In this document: piece after piece, positions 1 through 7,156 of the stretch
Layout: every line of letters begins with the position of its first letter
Position numbering within the stretch: the stretch's first letter is position 1
From: CAYUUP01 sp964447925
GTDB taxonomy: Bacteria; Bacillota; Clostridia; Oscillospirales; Oscillospiraceae
Assembly (NCBI GenBank): GCA_964447925.1
Contig: CAYUUP010000050.1
Span: forward strand, 1 to 12,078
Direction: 5' to 3'
Length of the DNA stretch: 12,078 nt
The notes under the pieces: model-generated
Seen by the model: the letters and a program-made list of their open reading frames with translations, nothing else
The model's database searches: none
Told to the model about the DNA's origin: nothing
Program-made: the position numbers and the translations under genes

Positions 1-465
1 CCGGTGGGCCGTTTTGTATTTATCCCGCTTGCCAAAGTAGATGCCGCCGGTCAGCTCCCGCACCATCATCAGGTCAATGCCCTTTTCCGCAGTCTCCTTT
101 TTCAGGGGGCAGGCCTCCGCCAGAGCGGGCCGCAGGGCGGCGGGACGGAGGTTGGCATACAGCCCCAGATCCTTGCGGATGGACAGCAGGGCCGTCTCAG
201 GGCGTTGGTGAGCAGGCCGGTCGCTGCCCCACTTGGGCCCGCCCACGGCACCCAGCAGGACTGCATCACAGGCCTTGCATTTCTCAGCGGTGCCGTCGGG
301 ATAGCTTTGGCCCACGGCATCGGTGGCCGCACCGCCCATAAGTACGTCGGTGTATTCAAAGGTGTGACCGAAGATTTTGCCGGCCTTTTCCAGTACGGCC
401 ACCGCCTGCTCCACTACCTCCGGGCCGATGCCGTCCCCCCGGATAAGGGCAATTTTATAGTTCAT
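1..465 (-). CDS. leuB: 3-isopropylmalate dehydrogenase, N-terminal part (runs off left edge)
   Basis: Oxidatively decarboxylates 3-isopropylmalate to 2-oxoisocaproate with NAD+, the third leucine-specific step, in the cytoplasm. The frame starts at the ATG complementary to 463-465 and stays open for 155 codons to the window edge. The family usually has about 355 residues, so roughly 200 are outside. Visible family motifs are GDGIGPEV (residues 10-17), LLGAVGGPKW (70-79), the substrate-binding arginine stretch LLSIRKDLGLYANLRP (93-108, R97 and R107), and RELTGGIYFG (136-145, with the conserved Arg and Tyr). AAGGAGCG at 477-484 lies 11 bases before the start, right behind the leuD stop, so translation is probably linked to the leuCD transcript. 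Isocitrate or tartrate dehydrogenase relatives are less likely given the LeuB-type motifs and leuCD next door. Confidence 0.96.
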   Translation of the reverse strand, partial: MNYKIALIRGDGIGPEVVEQAVAVLEKAGKIFGHTFEYTDVLMGGAATDAVGQSYPDGTAEKCKACDAVLLGAVGGPKWGSDRPAHQRPETALLSIRKDLGLYANLRPAALRPALAEACPLKKETAEKGIDLMMVRELTGGIYFGKRDKYKTAHR

Positions 466-486
466 TTATACAACACGCTCCTTCTT

Positions 487-975
487 TCATTTTGCAATTC
501 CTCTGGCTTTTAGGCTATTGAGCAGTCCCCCTGCCTGAATGATATTGTCAATAAACTCTGGGAAGGGGGCGGCCTCATAGACTCTGCCGGTAGTCTCATT
601 GGTAATTTTGCCGGTGGCGAAGTCCACAGATACAGTATTGCCGGGCTTAATCTCCGCCGCCGCTGCCGGACATTCCAGAATGGGGAAACCGATGTTGATG
701 GAATTGCGGTAGAAGATACGGGCAAAGGAGGCGGCGATGACGCACTTGACGCCGCTGGCCTTCAGGGCGATGGGGGCGTGTTCCCGGGAGGAGCCGCAGC
801 CGAAGTTGGCTCCGGCCACTACGATATCTCCCGGTTCCACGGTGGAGGAGAAATCAGGGTCGATGTCCTCCATGCAGTGGGAGGCCAAAGAATGCTCATC
901 GGGATCGTTCAGGTAACGGGCGGCGATGATGACATCAGTGTCCACATTGTCACCATAGACATAGATTTTAGACAT
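487..975 (-). CDS. leuD: 3-isopropylmalate dehydratase small subunit
   Basis: Small (swivel-domain) subunit of isopropylmalate isomerase, which with LeuC converts 2-isopropylmalate to 3-isopropylmalate through a dehydrated intermediate. At 162 residues it matches the short bacterial/archaeal-type LeuD rather than the roughly 200-residue E. coli type. Seen in the sequence: YGDNVDTDVIIAARYL at residues 7-22 and the hallmark GANFGCGSSREHAP at 55-68, followed by ARIFYRNSINIGFPIL (85-100), typical of the substrate-recognising fold. An AGGGAGG site at 984-990 precedes the ATG at 975. The leuC stop is 18 bases upstream and leuB begins 21 bases downstream, so the three genes form one operon. The short LeuD together with a 419-residue LeuC is a matched pair of the homoaconitase-like type; dual use on other 2-alkylmalates cannot be excluded from sequence. 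Confidence 0.97.
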   Translation of the reverse strand: MSKIYVYGDNVDTDVIIAARYLNDPDEHSLASHCMEDIDPDFSSTVEPGDIVVAGANFGCGSSREHAPIALKASGVKCVIAASFARIFYRNSINIGFPILECPAAAAEIKPGNTVSVDFATGKITNETTGRVYEAAPFPEFIDNIIQAGGLLNSLKARGIAK

Positions 976-993
976 GGAATTTTCCTCCCTTTC

Positions 994-2253
994 TCACAGC
1001 TCCCTGGGGTCGGACAGACAGCCCGCCAGAGCAGAGGCAGCGGCTACAGCGGGGCTTGCCAGAATGACCTTGGACTCCACATGGCCCATCCGGCCCACGA
1101 AGTTCCGGTTAGTGGTGGAGACACAGACCTCTCCTTCACACATACAACCCATATGTCCCCCCAGGCAGGGGCCACAGGTGGGGGTGGAGATGGCGCAGCC
1201 CGCCGCCAGCATATTCTGATAAATGCCCTCGTCGATCATCTGCCTGACGGTTTCCTGGGTGGCGGGGAGGACAATGCAGCGAACGCCATCCGCCACCTTG
1301 CGGCCCTTCATAATTTCCGCCGCTGCCCGCATATCGCTGATGCGGCCATTGGTGCAGGAGCCAATGACAACCTGGTCAATGGGGATGCCCTTCACGTCCT
1401 GTACCAGTTTGACGTTGCTGGGGAGATAGGGCATAGCGACGGTTGGTTCCAGCGTATTCAGGTCGATGTCTATCACCTGCTCATATTCAGCGTCAGGGTC
1501 GGGTTCGAAAATGACTGGCGCCCGGTCTGTGCGGCCTTTGATATAGGCCAACGTCTGCACGTCCACCGGGAAGATGCCGTTTTTGGCCCCCGCCTCGATG
1601 GCCATATTGGCAATGGTAAAGCGGTCATCCATGGTCAGTTCCCGGATGCCCTCACCGGTGAACTCCAGCGACCTGTAGAGAGCCCCGTCCACACCGATCA
1701 AGCCGATGAGGTGGAGCATCACGTCCTTGCCGGAGACATAGGGCTTGAGTTTGCCGCAGATGTTGACCTTGATAGCAGATGGAACCTTGAACCAGTTCAG
1801 GCCGGTGGCCATACCAGCCGCCATATCGGTGGAACCCACACCGGTGGAGAAGGCGCCTAGCGCCCCGTAGGTACAGGTGTGGGAGTCGGCGCCGATGGTC
1901 AGGTCACCGGGAATGACCAGTCCGTGTTCCGGGATAAAGGCATGTTCCACCCCCACTATGCCTACATCGTAAAAGTGGGTGATACTGTGCCTCCGTGCGA
2001 AGTCACGGGCAACCTTGCAGAGCTGTGCCGCCTTGATGTCCTTGCAGGGAGTGTAGTGATCCAGGATGATGCCGATTTTGTCCTTGTCGAAGATTTGGGT
2101 AATGCCGTTTTCCTCCAGCACGGCGATGGCTACCGGAGTGGTGACATCGTTGCCGTGAACGAAGTCCAGCTTTGCCTCGATGAGCTGTCCGGCTGCCACA
2201 GCCTCCAGTCCGGCATGGCTGGCCAGGATTTTTTGGGTCATTGTCATGCCCAT
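994..2253 (-). CDS. leuC: 3-isopropylmalate dehydratase large subunit
   Basis: Catalytic [4Fe-4S] subunit of isopropylmalate isomerase (aconitase superfamily), acting with LeuD. Cluster ligands are visible as C300 in VVIGSCTNGR and C360/C363 in TPTCGPCLGG; GADSHTCTYGALGAFSTGVG (residues 121-140) is the conserved aconitase-family segment. The protein is 419 residues, normal for the prokaryotic short-type LeuC. The open frame extends upstream to 2310, but the start chosen is the ATG at 2253 because AAAGGAGGAG lies just before it (about 2259-2268) and family members begin at this point; the 2310 start would sit only about 9 bases from the inferred transcription start. It is the first gene of the leuCDB operon. 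No leuA is adjacent in this window. Confidence 0.97.
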   Translation of the reverse strand: MGMTMTQKILASHAGLEAVAAGQLIEAKLDFVHGNDVTTPVAIAVLEENGITQIFDKDKIGIILDHYTPCKDIKAAQLCKVARDFARRHSITHFYDVGIVGVEHAFIPEHGLVIPGDLTIGADSHTCTYGALGAFSTGVGSTDMAAGMATGLNWFKVPSAIKVNICGKLKPYVSGKDVMLHLIGLIGVDGALYRSLEFTGEGIRELTMDDRFTIANMAIEAGAKNGIFPVDVQTLAYIKGRTDRAPVIFEPDPDAEYEQVIDIDLNTLEPTVAMPYLPSNVKLVQDVKGIPIDQVVIGSCTNGRISDMRAAAEIMKGRKVADGVRCIVLPATQETVRQMIDEGIYQNMLAAGCAISTPTCGPCLGGHMGCMCEGEVCVSTTNRNFVGRMGHVESKVILASPAVAAASALAGCLSDPREL

Positions 2254-2325
2254 GGGAACTCCTCCTTTTTTTAGATGCCCCTGTGAATTGCCAAAAAGGG
2301 CGCTTTCCAATTGATTTCCTCTGTT

Positions 2326-2354
2326 ATTGTATCACGTTGACTTGCAAAAGAATG
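2326..2354 (-). promoter_or_regulatory. Probable leuCDB promoter (extended -10, weak -35)
   Basis: On the minus strand the bases 2335-2326 read GTGATACAAT, which contains a TGA-TACAAT extended -10 element (hexamer 2331-2326). A -35 at the right distance (2354-2349, CATTCT) is poor, so the extended -10 would have to compensate or an activator is needed. Transcription would begin near 2319, leaving a leader of about 65 bases before leuC. That leader shows no T-box motif and no leucine-rich leader peptide. The assignment is by pattern only. Confidence 0.5.
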
Positions 2355-2370
2355 TAAACTGTGATACAAT
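2342..2370 (+). promoter_or_regulatory. Probable promoter of the Crp-like regulator gene
   Basis: TTGCAA at 2342-2347 and TACAAT at 2365-2370 are separated by 17 bases, and the -10 is preceded by TGA, making it an extended -10. Transcription would start near 2377, about 28 bases before the ATG at 2405. A TTGACT at 2337-2342 is a better -35 by sequence but would leave a 22-base spacer. The promoter overlaps the inverted repeat shared with the leuC promoter. Confidence 0.6.
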
Positions 2371-2404
2371 TTAATAAAAGTAACAGGAGACAGGAGCTGA
2401 TTTT

Positions 2405-3037
2405 ATGAAATCCGTCTCTCCCCCAGAGCTGTTCCTCCCACCGGAGGCCCTGGCCCCCCTGGCTGAGGGGCTGTCCTTCCGCTGTGAACCAGGGCAGATG
2501 ATCTATTTGCAGGACACCCCTGCTGCCTGCTTTTACTATCTGAAGCGGGGCCGGGTGCGCACCTTTTCCAGCTCTGCAGATGGCGCGGAGCAGGTGTTGC
2601 AGATCTATGGCCCTGGCATGATTTTCGGTGAGGCGGCTTTCTTTGACGGTCTGCCCAGAATGTCCTCTGCCGTGGCGGTGGCCCCCTGTGAGCTGGCAGC
2701 CATCGACCACGCCGCTGCCCGTGCAGCGCTGGGTACTCACCCGGAGCTGGCCATGGCCCTGCTGCAATATCTGGCCCGCACTGTCCGGCTGCTGTCTGGA
2801 CATCTGGAGGGAGCCGTCTTTCTCCGACCGGAGCAGCGGGTTGCCCGGTTCCTGCTGTCCGCCCCAACTGACAGGCAGGGGAGGGTGGCCTGTACCCAGG
2901 AGGAGATTGCCGCTTCGGTGGGGACCAGCCGAGTCACTGTCAGTCGAGTGCTGAGCCGGTTTGCCCGGCAGGGCTGGGTGAGAACGGGCTACGGCTGGCT
3001 GGATATTCTGGATCCAGCAGGTCTGGAATCGGTGTAA
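2405..3037 (+). CDS. Crp/Fnr-family transcriptional regulator
   Basis: Predicted cytoplasmic DNA-binding regulator of 210 residues, the usual family length. Residues about 15-105 form a cyclic-nucleotide-binding-type beta roll: GRVRTFSSSADG, then IYGPGMIFGEAAFFDGLPRM, with the phosphate-cassette FGE at 74-76 and an Arg at 85. A long connecting helix follows (about 110-140). A winged helix-turn-helix occupies about 160-205, including CTQEEIAASVGTSRVTVSRV (163-182), which aligns with the E. coli Crp recognition helix, but the Glu of SRETVGR is replaced by Val. The Ser after the cassette Arg in E. coli Crp is Met here, so cAMP binding is doubtful; the ligand is unknown. There is no Fnr-type N-terminal cysteine cluster. 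CAGGAG at 2391-2396 sits 8 bases before the start. It is divergent from leuCDB, so control of that operon is plausible but unproven. Confidence 0.93.
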   Translation: MKSVSPPELFLPPEALAPLAEGLSFRCEPGQMIYLQDTPAACFYYLKRGRVRTFSSSADGAEQVLQIYGPGMIFGEAAFFDGLPRMSSAVAVAPCELAAIDHAAARAALGTHPELAMALLQYLARTVRLLSGHLEGAVFLRPEQRVARFLLSAPTDRQGRVACTQEEIAASVGTSRVTVSRVLSRFARQGWVRTGYGWLDILDPAGLESV

Positions 3038-3075
3038 AAGAAAAAGAGGGACTGTCTCATTTGAGACAGTCCCTC
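3036..3075 (-). terminator. Rho-independent terminator of pheST, also between converging genes
   Basis: A perfect 14-bp stem, GAGGGACTGTCTCA (3046-3059) with its complement at 3062-3075, closes on a loop of a few bases. Read on the minus strand it is followed directly by TTTTTCTTTT (3045-3036), a classic U-tract, so it chiefly ends the pheS-pheT transcript, 31 bases after the pheT stop. On the plus strand the stem is followed by CAGATTTATC, a poor U-tract, but the stem may still stop the regulator transcript, whose stop codon (3035-3037) touches the feature. Confidence 0.92.
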
Positions 3076-3105
3076 CAGATTTATCAATCACCAATCAATG
3101 ACTGG

Positions 3106-5490
3106 TTACCGCAGCACAGCCCCCAGCTCCTGCTTCAACGCATCCAGCACTGCCTGGACATCGGCGTCAGCTTCAGCATCAGTAAGAGTGTGATCTGCTG
3201 CCCGTAGCTTCAGGGAGAAGGCCACGCTCTTCTTGCCTGCGGGGATGGGAAGGCCGGTATAAATATCGAACAGCACCACCTCTTTCACCAGGCCATGGCC
3301 GCTCTGCCGGATGCAGTCCTGGAGACTTCCCACAGTGACGGACTTGTCGCATACCACAGCGATATCACGGGAGACAGCAGGATATTTGGGTAGGGGGACA
3401 TACCTGGACTCCGGTTCGCGGGAGGACAGCAGGGCATCAAAGTCCAGCCGGGCCAGGTAGAGCCGGGTATCCACGCCATAGTTCCGGCACACCAGGGGGT
3501 GGATCTCTCCCACAGCACCCAGCCAGGTTTTGCCGGAGTAGATGGCGGCACAGCGACCGGGATGGAAGGTAGGCAGATCGGAAGCCGCCCGGAAGGAGAC
3601 ATCTGCAGTTCTCAGAGCGGTGAGTATTGTCTCCACAGTACCCTTGATGGAGAAGAAGTCCTCCTCCGGCCCATAGGCGCCCAAAATCAGATGCATACGC
3701 TCGTCCGCCAGCGGCTGATCTTCTGCCGGAGTATAGACCCGGGCCAGTTCATAGAGCCGAACGGCCTTGTTGTTGAAGTTCACATTCCGGGCCAGGACCT
3801 CCAGCATAGAGGGGATGGCTGTAGTGCGCATGATGGAGGTGTCCTCTCCCAGCGGGTTCAGAATGGTGATGGACTTCCGCTTGGGAGAGTCGGCAGGCAT
3901 CCTGATTTTGTCATAGAAGGAGGGGGAGATAAAGGAATAGGTCAGGATCTCGGAGAAGCCCATGCCCCGGGCCACGGTTCCCACAAGAGACTCCAACTGC
4001 TGGTTGGGATTCAGGCCGCCCCGGGTGGTGTCCCCCCGCATCAAAGTGGTGGGCAAGTTATTGTAGCCGTAGAACCGGGCTACCTCCTCGGCGATGTCGG
4101 AGTAATGAGAGACATCAGAGCGCCAGGAGGGGACGGTAATAATGTCATTCTCATCCAGAGTGAAGCCCAGGGGCAGGAGATATTCCCGCATCTGCTGAGG
4201 ATCAATATCGGTTCCCAGAAGGCGGTTGATTTTCTCCGGCTCCAGGGGCAGGACAACAGGGGCGGAATCGGCGGCGATGACGTCAATCACGCCGTCTACC
4301 ACCTCGCCGCAGCCCAGCAGTTCCACCAGTTCACAGGCCCGCTGGACGCCCAGGTAGGTATTCATGGGGTCAAGCCCCTTTTCGTACCGGCCGGAGGCCT
4401 CGGTACGCATTCCCAGGGCAGTGGCGGTGCGGCGGATGGAGACACCGTTAAAGTTGGCAGATTCAAAGACCACGGCGGCGGTGTCACCCACGATTTCAGA
4501 GTTCATGCCGCCCATGACGCCGGCCACGCCCACCGGCTTGCTCTCATCGGCTATCACCAGCATATCGGTGGTCAGCGCCCGCTCATTGCCGTCCAATGTC
4601 TGGATGGTTTCGCCCTCCCTGGCCCGGCGGACGATGATCTGATTGCCGCTGACACAGGAGAAGTCAAAGGCGTGCATGGGCTGGCCATACTCCAGCATGA
4701 CGTAGTTGGTGATGTCCACAATGTTGCTGATAGGGCGGACGCCGGAGGCCCGGAGCCGCTCCCGCAGCCACTTGGGGGAGGGGCCGATCTTCACATTCTT
4801 TACCATCCGGGCGGTGTAGCGTGGGCAGAGGGCGGCGTCCTCAATTTGAATATCCAGCAGTTCCCCAATATTGCCGCCGGAGCCCTTCACCACTGGATCA
4901 TGGAGCCGCAGCGGGACGCCGAAGGTGGCGGCGGATTCCCGGGCCAGACCTATTACAGAGAGGCAGTCCGGTCGGTTGGGGGTGATCTCAAATTCTACAA
5001 TATGGTCATCTGCTCCGATGATGGGTCGGATGTCATCACCGGGCTTCACGCCCTCCTCCTGGAGGATAAACAACCCGTCCTCAATGGCATAGGGGAAGTC
5101 CCGGCAATCCAGTCCCAGTTCAGACAGACCGCACATCATGCCGCACGAAGCCACGCCCCGGAGTTTGCCCTTGGTGATCTTCACCCCGCCAGGAAGGACA
5201 GAGTTGTGCTTGGCGACAACAACCAAATCGCCGGGCTTCTGGTTCTGAGCCCCAGTGACGATTTGAATGGGGTCGGCTTCGCCCACGTCCACCTGACAAA
5301 TCCACATGTGGTCGGAGTTTGGGTGGCGCACCTGCTCCAGGATGCGTCCCACCACCACATTCTGGATGGTTCCGCTCAGATCCTCGGTTCCCTCCACCTT
5401 GGAGCCGGAGAGGGTCATGGCCTCGGCGTATTCTTTGTCACCGACCTCAATATCCACAAATTCAGAGAGCCATTTTCTTGAGAGCTTCAT
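3106..5490 (-). CDS. pheT: Phenylalanyl-tRNA synthetase beta subunit
   Basis: Beta subunit of the (alpha-beta)2 enzyme that charges tRNA-Phe with phenylalanine; it provides tRNA binding and editing. At 794 residues it is full length. The N-terminus MKLSRKWLSEFVDI is typical. An EMAP/OB-fold tRNA-binding region follows at about 40-150 (GRILEQVRHPNSDHMWICQV), then the B3/B4 editing domain with IVDITNYVMLEYGQPMHAFD, the B5 domain, a catalytic-like core, and a C-terminal FDX-ACB anticodon-binding domain beginning near YVPLPKYPAVSRDIAVV, about residue 700. GGAGG at 5501-5505 lies 10 bases before the ATG. pheS ends 23 bases upstream and both are expressed from the T-box leader. A 660-codon open frame on the opposite strand is a high-GC shadow, not a gene. 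Confidence 0.98.
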   Translation of the reverse strand: MKLSRKWLSEFVDIEVGDKEYAEAMTLSGSKVEGTEDLSGTIQNVVVGRILEQVRHPNSDHMWICQVDVGEADPIQIVTGAQNQKPGDLVVVAKHNSVLPGGVKITKGKLRGVASCGMMCGLSELGLDCRDFPYAIEDGLFILQEEGVKPGDDIRPIIGADDHIVEFEITPNRPDCLSVIGLARESAATFGVPLRLHDPVVKGSGGNIGELLDIQIEDAALCPRYTARMVKNVKIGPSPKWLRERLRASGVRPISNIVDITNYVMLEYGQPMHAFDFSCVSGNQIIVRRAREGETIQTLDGNERALTTDMLVIADESKPVGVAGVMGGMNSEIVGDTAAVVFESANFNGVSIRRTATALGMRTEASGRYEKGLDPMNTYLGVQRACELVELLGCGEVVDGVIDVIAADSAPVVLPLEPEKINRLLGTDIDPQQMREYLLPLGFTLDENDIITVPSWRSDVSHYSDIAEEVARFYGYNNLPTTLMRGDTTRGGLNPNQQLESLVGTVARGMGFSEILTYSFISPSFYDKIRMPADSPKRKSITILNPLGEDTSIMRTTAIPSMLEVLARNVNFNNKAVRLYELARVYTPAEDQPLADERMHLILGAYGPEEDFFSIKGTVETILTALRTADVSFRAASDLPTFHPGRCAAIYSGKTWLGAVGEIHPLVCRNYGVDTRLYLARLDFDALLSSREPESRYVPLPKYPAVSRDIAVVCDKSVTVGSLQDCIRQSGHGLVKEVVLFDIYTGLPIPAGKKSVAFSLKLRAADHTLTDAEADADVQAVLDALKQELGAVLR

Positions 5491-5513
5491 CTATATTCAA
5501 CCTCCATTTCCAA

Positions 5514-6560
5514 TCAGAACTGCTCCAGAAACCGCTGGTCATTCTCAAAAAACAACCGCAGATCGGCGATGGCGAATCGCCGCATGGCCATGCGCTCAAC
5601 GCCGATGCCGAAGGCCCATCCGGAGTAGACCTCGGTGTCGATGCCGCAGCCCTCCAGCACTTTGGGGTGTACCATACCGGCGCCCAACAGTTCAATCCAG
5701 CCTTCGCCCTTACACACCCGACAGCCTGCGCCGTTGCAGGCATGGCAGGGAACGTCCACCTCGCAGGAGGGTTCGGTGAAGGGGAAATGGTGGGGGCGGA
5801 ACCGGGTGCGGGTTTCCTCGCCATAGAGCGCCCGGACAACCTCGTTCAACGTTCCCTTCAGGTCGGCCATGGTGATGCCCTTATCCACCACCAGGCCCTC
5901 AATCTGGTGGAACATGGGGGAGTGGGTGGCATCCACCTCGTCCCGGCGATAGACACGACCTGGAGCGATGATACGGATGGGGGGCTGCATTTTCTCCATG
6001 ACCCGCACCTGCATGGGGGAAGTCTGGCTCCGCAGCAGGACGGCATCGTTCTTGGGATCCTTGTCACCGGGGGTGATATAGAAAGTATCCGTCCACTCCC
6101 GGCCGGGGTGACCCTCCTCGGTATTCAGCCGGGTGAAGTTATATTCTGCTAGCTCGATCTCCGGCCCCTCGGCTACCTGGAAGCCCATGCCGATGAAGAC
6201 CTCTTTCACCTCGTCCAGCACAATAGACATGGGGTGCTTGTGGCCAAGCGGGCGGGGCGTACCGGGGATGGTGACGTCCACAGCCTCATCCTGAAGCCGT
6301 CTTTCCAGCACAGCTGCCTCCAGCGCCTTTGTCCGCTGGGTGATGGCTTCGGTCAGGGCAGCCCGGGTGTCGTTGGCCAGCTGGCCAATGACAGGCCGCT
6401 CAGCGGCGTCCAGCTTGCCCATCTGCTTCAAGAGGACAGTCAGCTCGCCCTTCTTACCCAAATAGCGCACCCGCAGCTCGTCCAGTGCGGCGGGGTGTTC
6501 GGCCTGATTGATGGCCTCCAGCGCGGCGGACCGGACGGCCTCCAATTGTTCTCTCATCAT
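5514..6560 (-). CDS. pheS: Phenylalanyl-tRNA synthetase alpha subunit
   Basis: Catalytic class II subunit that forms phenylalanyl-adenylate and aminoacylates tRNA-Phe. The 348 residues begin with a coiled-coil arm (about 1-90) that binds tRNA, then motif 1 around GHKHPMSIVLDEVKEVFIGM (106-125), motif 2 in IIAPGRVYRRDEVDATHSPM (197-216) with FHQIEGLVVD following, and motif 3 in WAFGIGVERMAMRRF (315-329). A Cys cluster, CHACNGAGCRVC (272-283), has two CxxC pairs just before GWIELLGAGMVHP; this insertion is common in Firmicute PheS, including Bacillus. Two ATGs are adjacent (6560 and 6557): AAGGA at 6565-6569 is 4 bases from the first and 7 from the second, so the second may be used. Residue numbers here count from the first. 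Confidence 0.98.
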   Translation of the reverse strand: MMREQLEAVRSAALEAINQAEHPAALDELRVRYLGKKGELTVLLKQMGKLDAAERPVIGQLANDTRAALTEAITQRTKALEAAVLERRLQDEAVDVTIPGTPRPLGHKHPMSIVLDEVKEVFIGMGFQVAEGPEIELAEYNFTRLNTEEGHPGREWTDTFYITPGDKDPKNDAVLLRSQTSPMQVRVMEKMQPPIRIIAPGRVYRRDEVDATHSPMFHQIEGLVVDKGITMADLKGTLNEVVRALYGEETRTRFRPHHFPFTEPSCEVDVPCHACNGAGCRVCKGEGWIELLGAGMVHPKVLEGCGIDTEVYSGWAFGIGVERMAMRRFAIADLRLFFENDQRFLEQF

Positions 6561-6632
6561 CTTTTCCTTCAGCTCCTTAGTTTATCTGATATGTCCCCCG
6601 GCTCGGCGGAGTCGGGACAATGGAATTTCGCA

Positions 6633-6668
6633 AATAAAAATCCCCATCCTGCATACGCAGGACGGAGA
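6633..6668 (-). terminator. T-box attenuator terminator upstream of pheS
   Basis: On the minus strand TCTCCGTCCTGC (6668-6657) pairs over 12 positions, two of them G-U, with GCAGGATGGGGA (6652-6641) around a GTAT loop. A U-rich run, TTTTTATT, follows from 6640. The 5' arm includes the TCTCCG and CCTGC segments that the antiterminator also needs, so the two structures exclude each other. Confidence 0.92.
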
Positions 6669-6880
6669 ATCGGTTCTCCGCGGTACCACCCGCATTCGCC
6701 AATCACCTCTGGGGCAGCTGACGCACTCTCAACCCCGGTAACGTGGGGCAAACCCGGTTCCGTCTTTCCCCGGAACGGCTCCCAGGCGAACCGAGCGGTG
6801 CAGCCCGTCCCGCTCTCAGCACTGCGGGACTTTCTGTGGGGATGTGGAACCGCTATTTTCCTGTTCCTTGCCATTGTATA
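6633..6880 (-). ncRNA. Phe-specific T-box riboswitch, leader of pheST
   Basis: This leader senses the charging state of tRNA-Phe. The T-box core CGGGTGGTACCGCG is at 6692-6679 on the minus strand (consensus AGGGUGGNACCGCG). Stem I is readable: CAGG (6863-6860) pairs with CCTG (6786-6783), GCGGT (6853-6849) pairs with ACCGC (6799-6795), and the internal loop between them carries TTC (6790-6788), a Phe codon followed by a purine, as expected of a specifier. A distal 7-bp hairpin GTCCCGC/GCGGGAC (6830-6824, 6813-6807) caps it. The antiterminator forms from GCGGG and CGGAGAA with TTCTCCG and CCTGC around the TGGTACCG bulge. The bulge base U in UGGU matches discriminator A of tRNA-Phe. Uncharged tRNA-Phe should stabilise the antiterminator and switch on pheST. 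Confidence 0.95.
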
Positions 6881-6886
6881 CCAACT

Positions 6887-6915
6887 TTTATATCACATTT
6901 CCGGGCAAATTGCAA
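6887..6915 (-). promoter_or_regulatory. pheST promoter
   Basis: On the minus strand, TTGCAA (6915-6910) and TATAAA (6892-6887) are 17 bases apart. Transcription would start near 6880, just upstream of the T-box Stem I, which supports the call. A TATACAAT at 6880-6873 is an alternative -10 without a good -35, and using it would start the transcript close to the base of Stem I. The gene-free stretch 6916-7104 between this promoter and the next shows only a CCCGCC/GGCGGG pairing and nothing else identified. Confidence 0.7.
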
Positions 6916-7104
6916 GTGATTTTTCAATTTTTTGCCTGGCTGCCCGCCAACGCCTTTGCAGGGCGGGGGGAATGCTGTGTAAAGCGGAGAGAATACCTGA
7001 CTGGAAAGAGAATGAATCTGCTCCAATTTTACCGCATCAAGCGACAGATTCGGGCTTAAACACAGTTGGACGGACTGCAGGCCCGTTCTGGCAAAAATTA
7101 CGCC

Positions 7105-7134
7105 TTGTTTTGTTCGTGTGACATGGATTATAAT
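7105..7134 (+). promoter_or_regulatory. Promoter of the MecA-like gene
   Basis: A perfect -10, TATAAT (7129-7134), has TTGTTT (7105-7110) 18 bases upstream as a fair -35. Transcription would start near 7141, almost on top of the ribosome binding site AGGAGG at 7146-7151, giving a very short leader. Confidence 0.65.
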
Positions 7135-7156
7135 GTGAACGCCACAGGAGGAGATG

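Larger units (their letters stand above)
2326..2370. repeat. Exact 10-bp inverted repeat in the leuC / regulator divergent region
   Basis: The left arm ATTGTATCAC (2326-2335) is the exact reverse complement of the right arm GTGATACAAT (2361-2370), with 25 bases between. Inside it a second imperfect pair occurs, GTTGAC (2336-2341) and GTAAAC (2354-2359), offset by one base. Each arm carries the -10 of one of the two opposed promoters. It may be an operator bound by the neighbouring Crp-family protein, or simply reflect two copies of the same extended -10. The arms run TCAC...GTGA, the reverse order of the classical Crp site TGTGA-N6-TCACA. Confidence 0.7.

Noticed and set aside
778..1860. 360-codon plus-strand frame opposite leuD and leuC
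   Set aside because: Antisense to two well-supported genes; no ribosome binding site, no family signature.
994..2310. Longer leuC start giving 438 residues
   Set aside because: The extra 19 codons include the AAAGGAGGAG ribosome binding site of the 2253 start and do not match family N-termini.
2324..3094. 256-codon minus-strand frame opposite the Crp-like gene
   Set aside because: It spans the regulator gene, the divergent promoter and the terminator, and its product is low-complexity shadow sequence.
3499..5481. 660-codon open frame on the plus strand opposite pheT
   Set aside because: It lies wholly antisense to a full-length, motif-complete pheT; its composition is that of a GC-rich shadow frame and it has no recognisable domain.
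6234..7121. 295-codon plus-strand frame across pheS, the T-box and its promoter
   Set aside because: It overlaps a structured RNA leader and a real gene on the other strand; no initiation signal.
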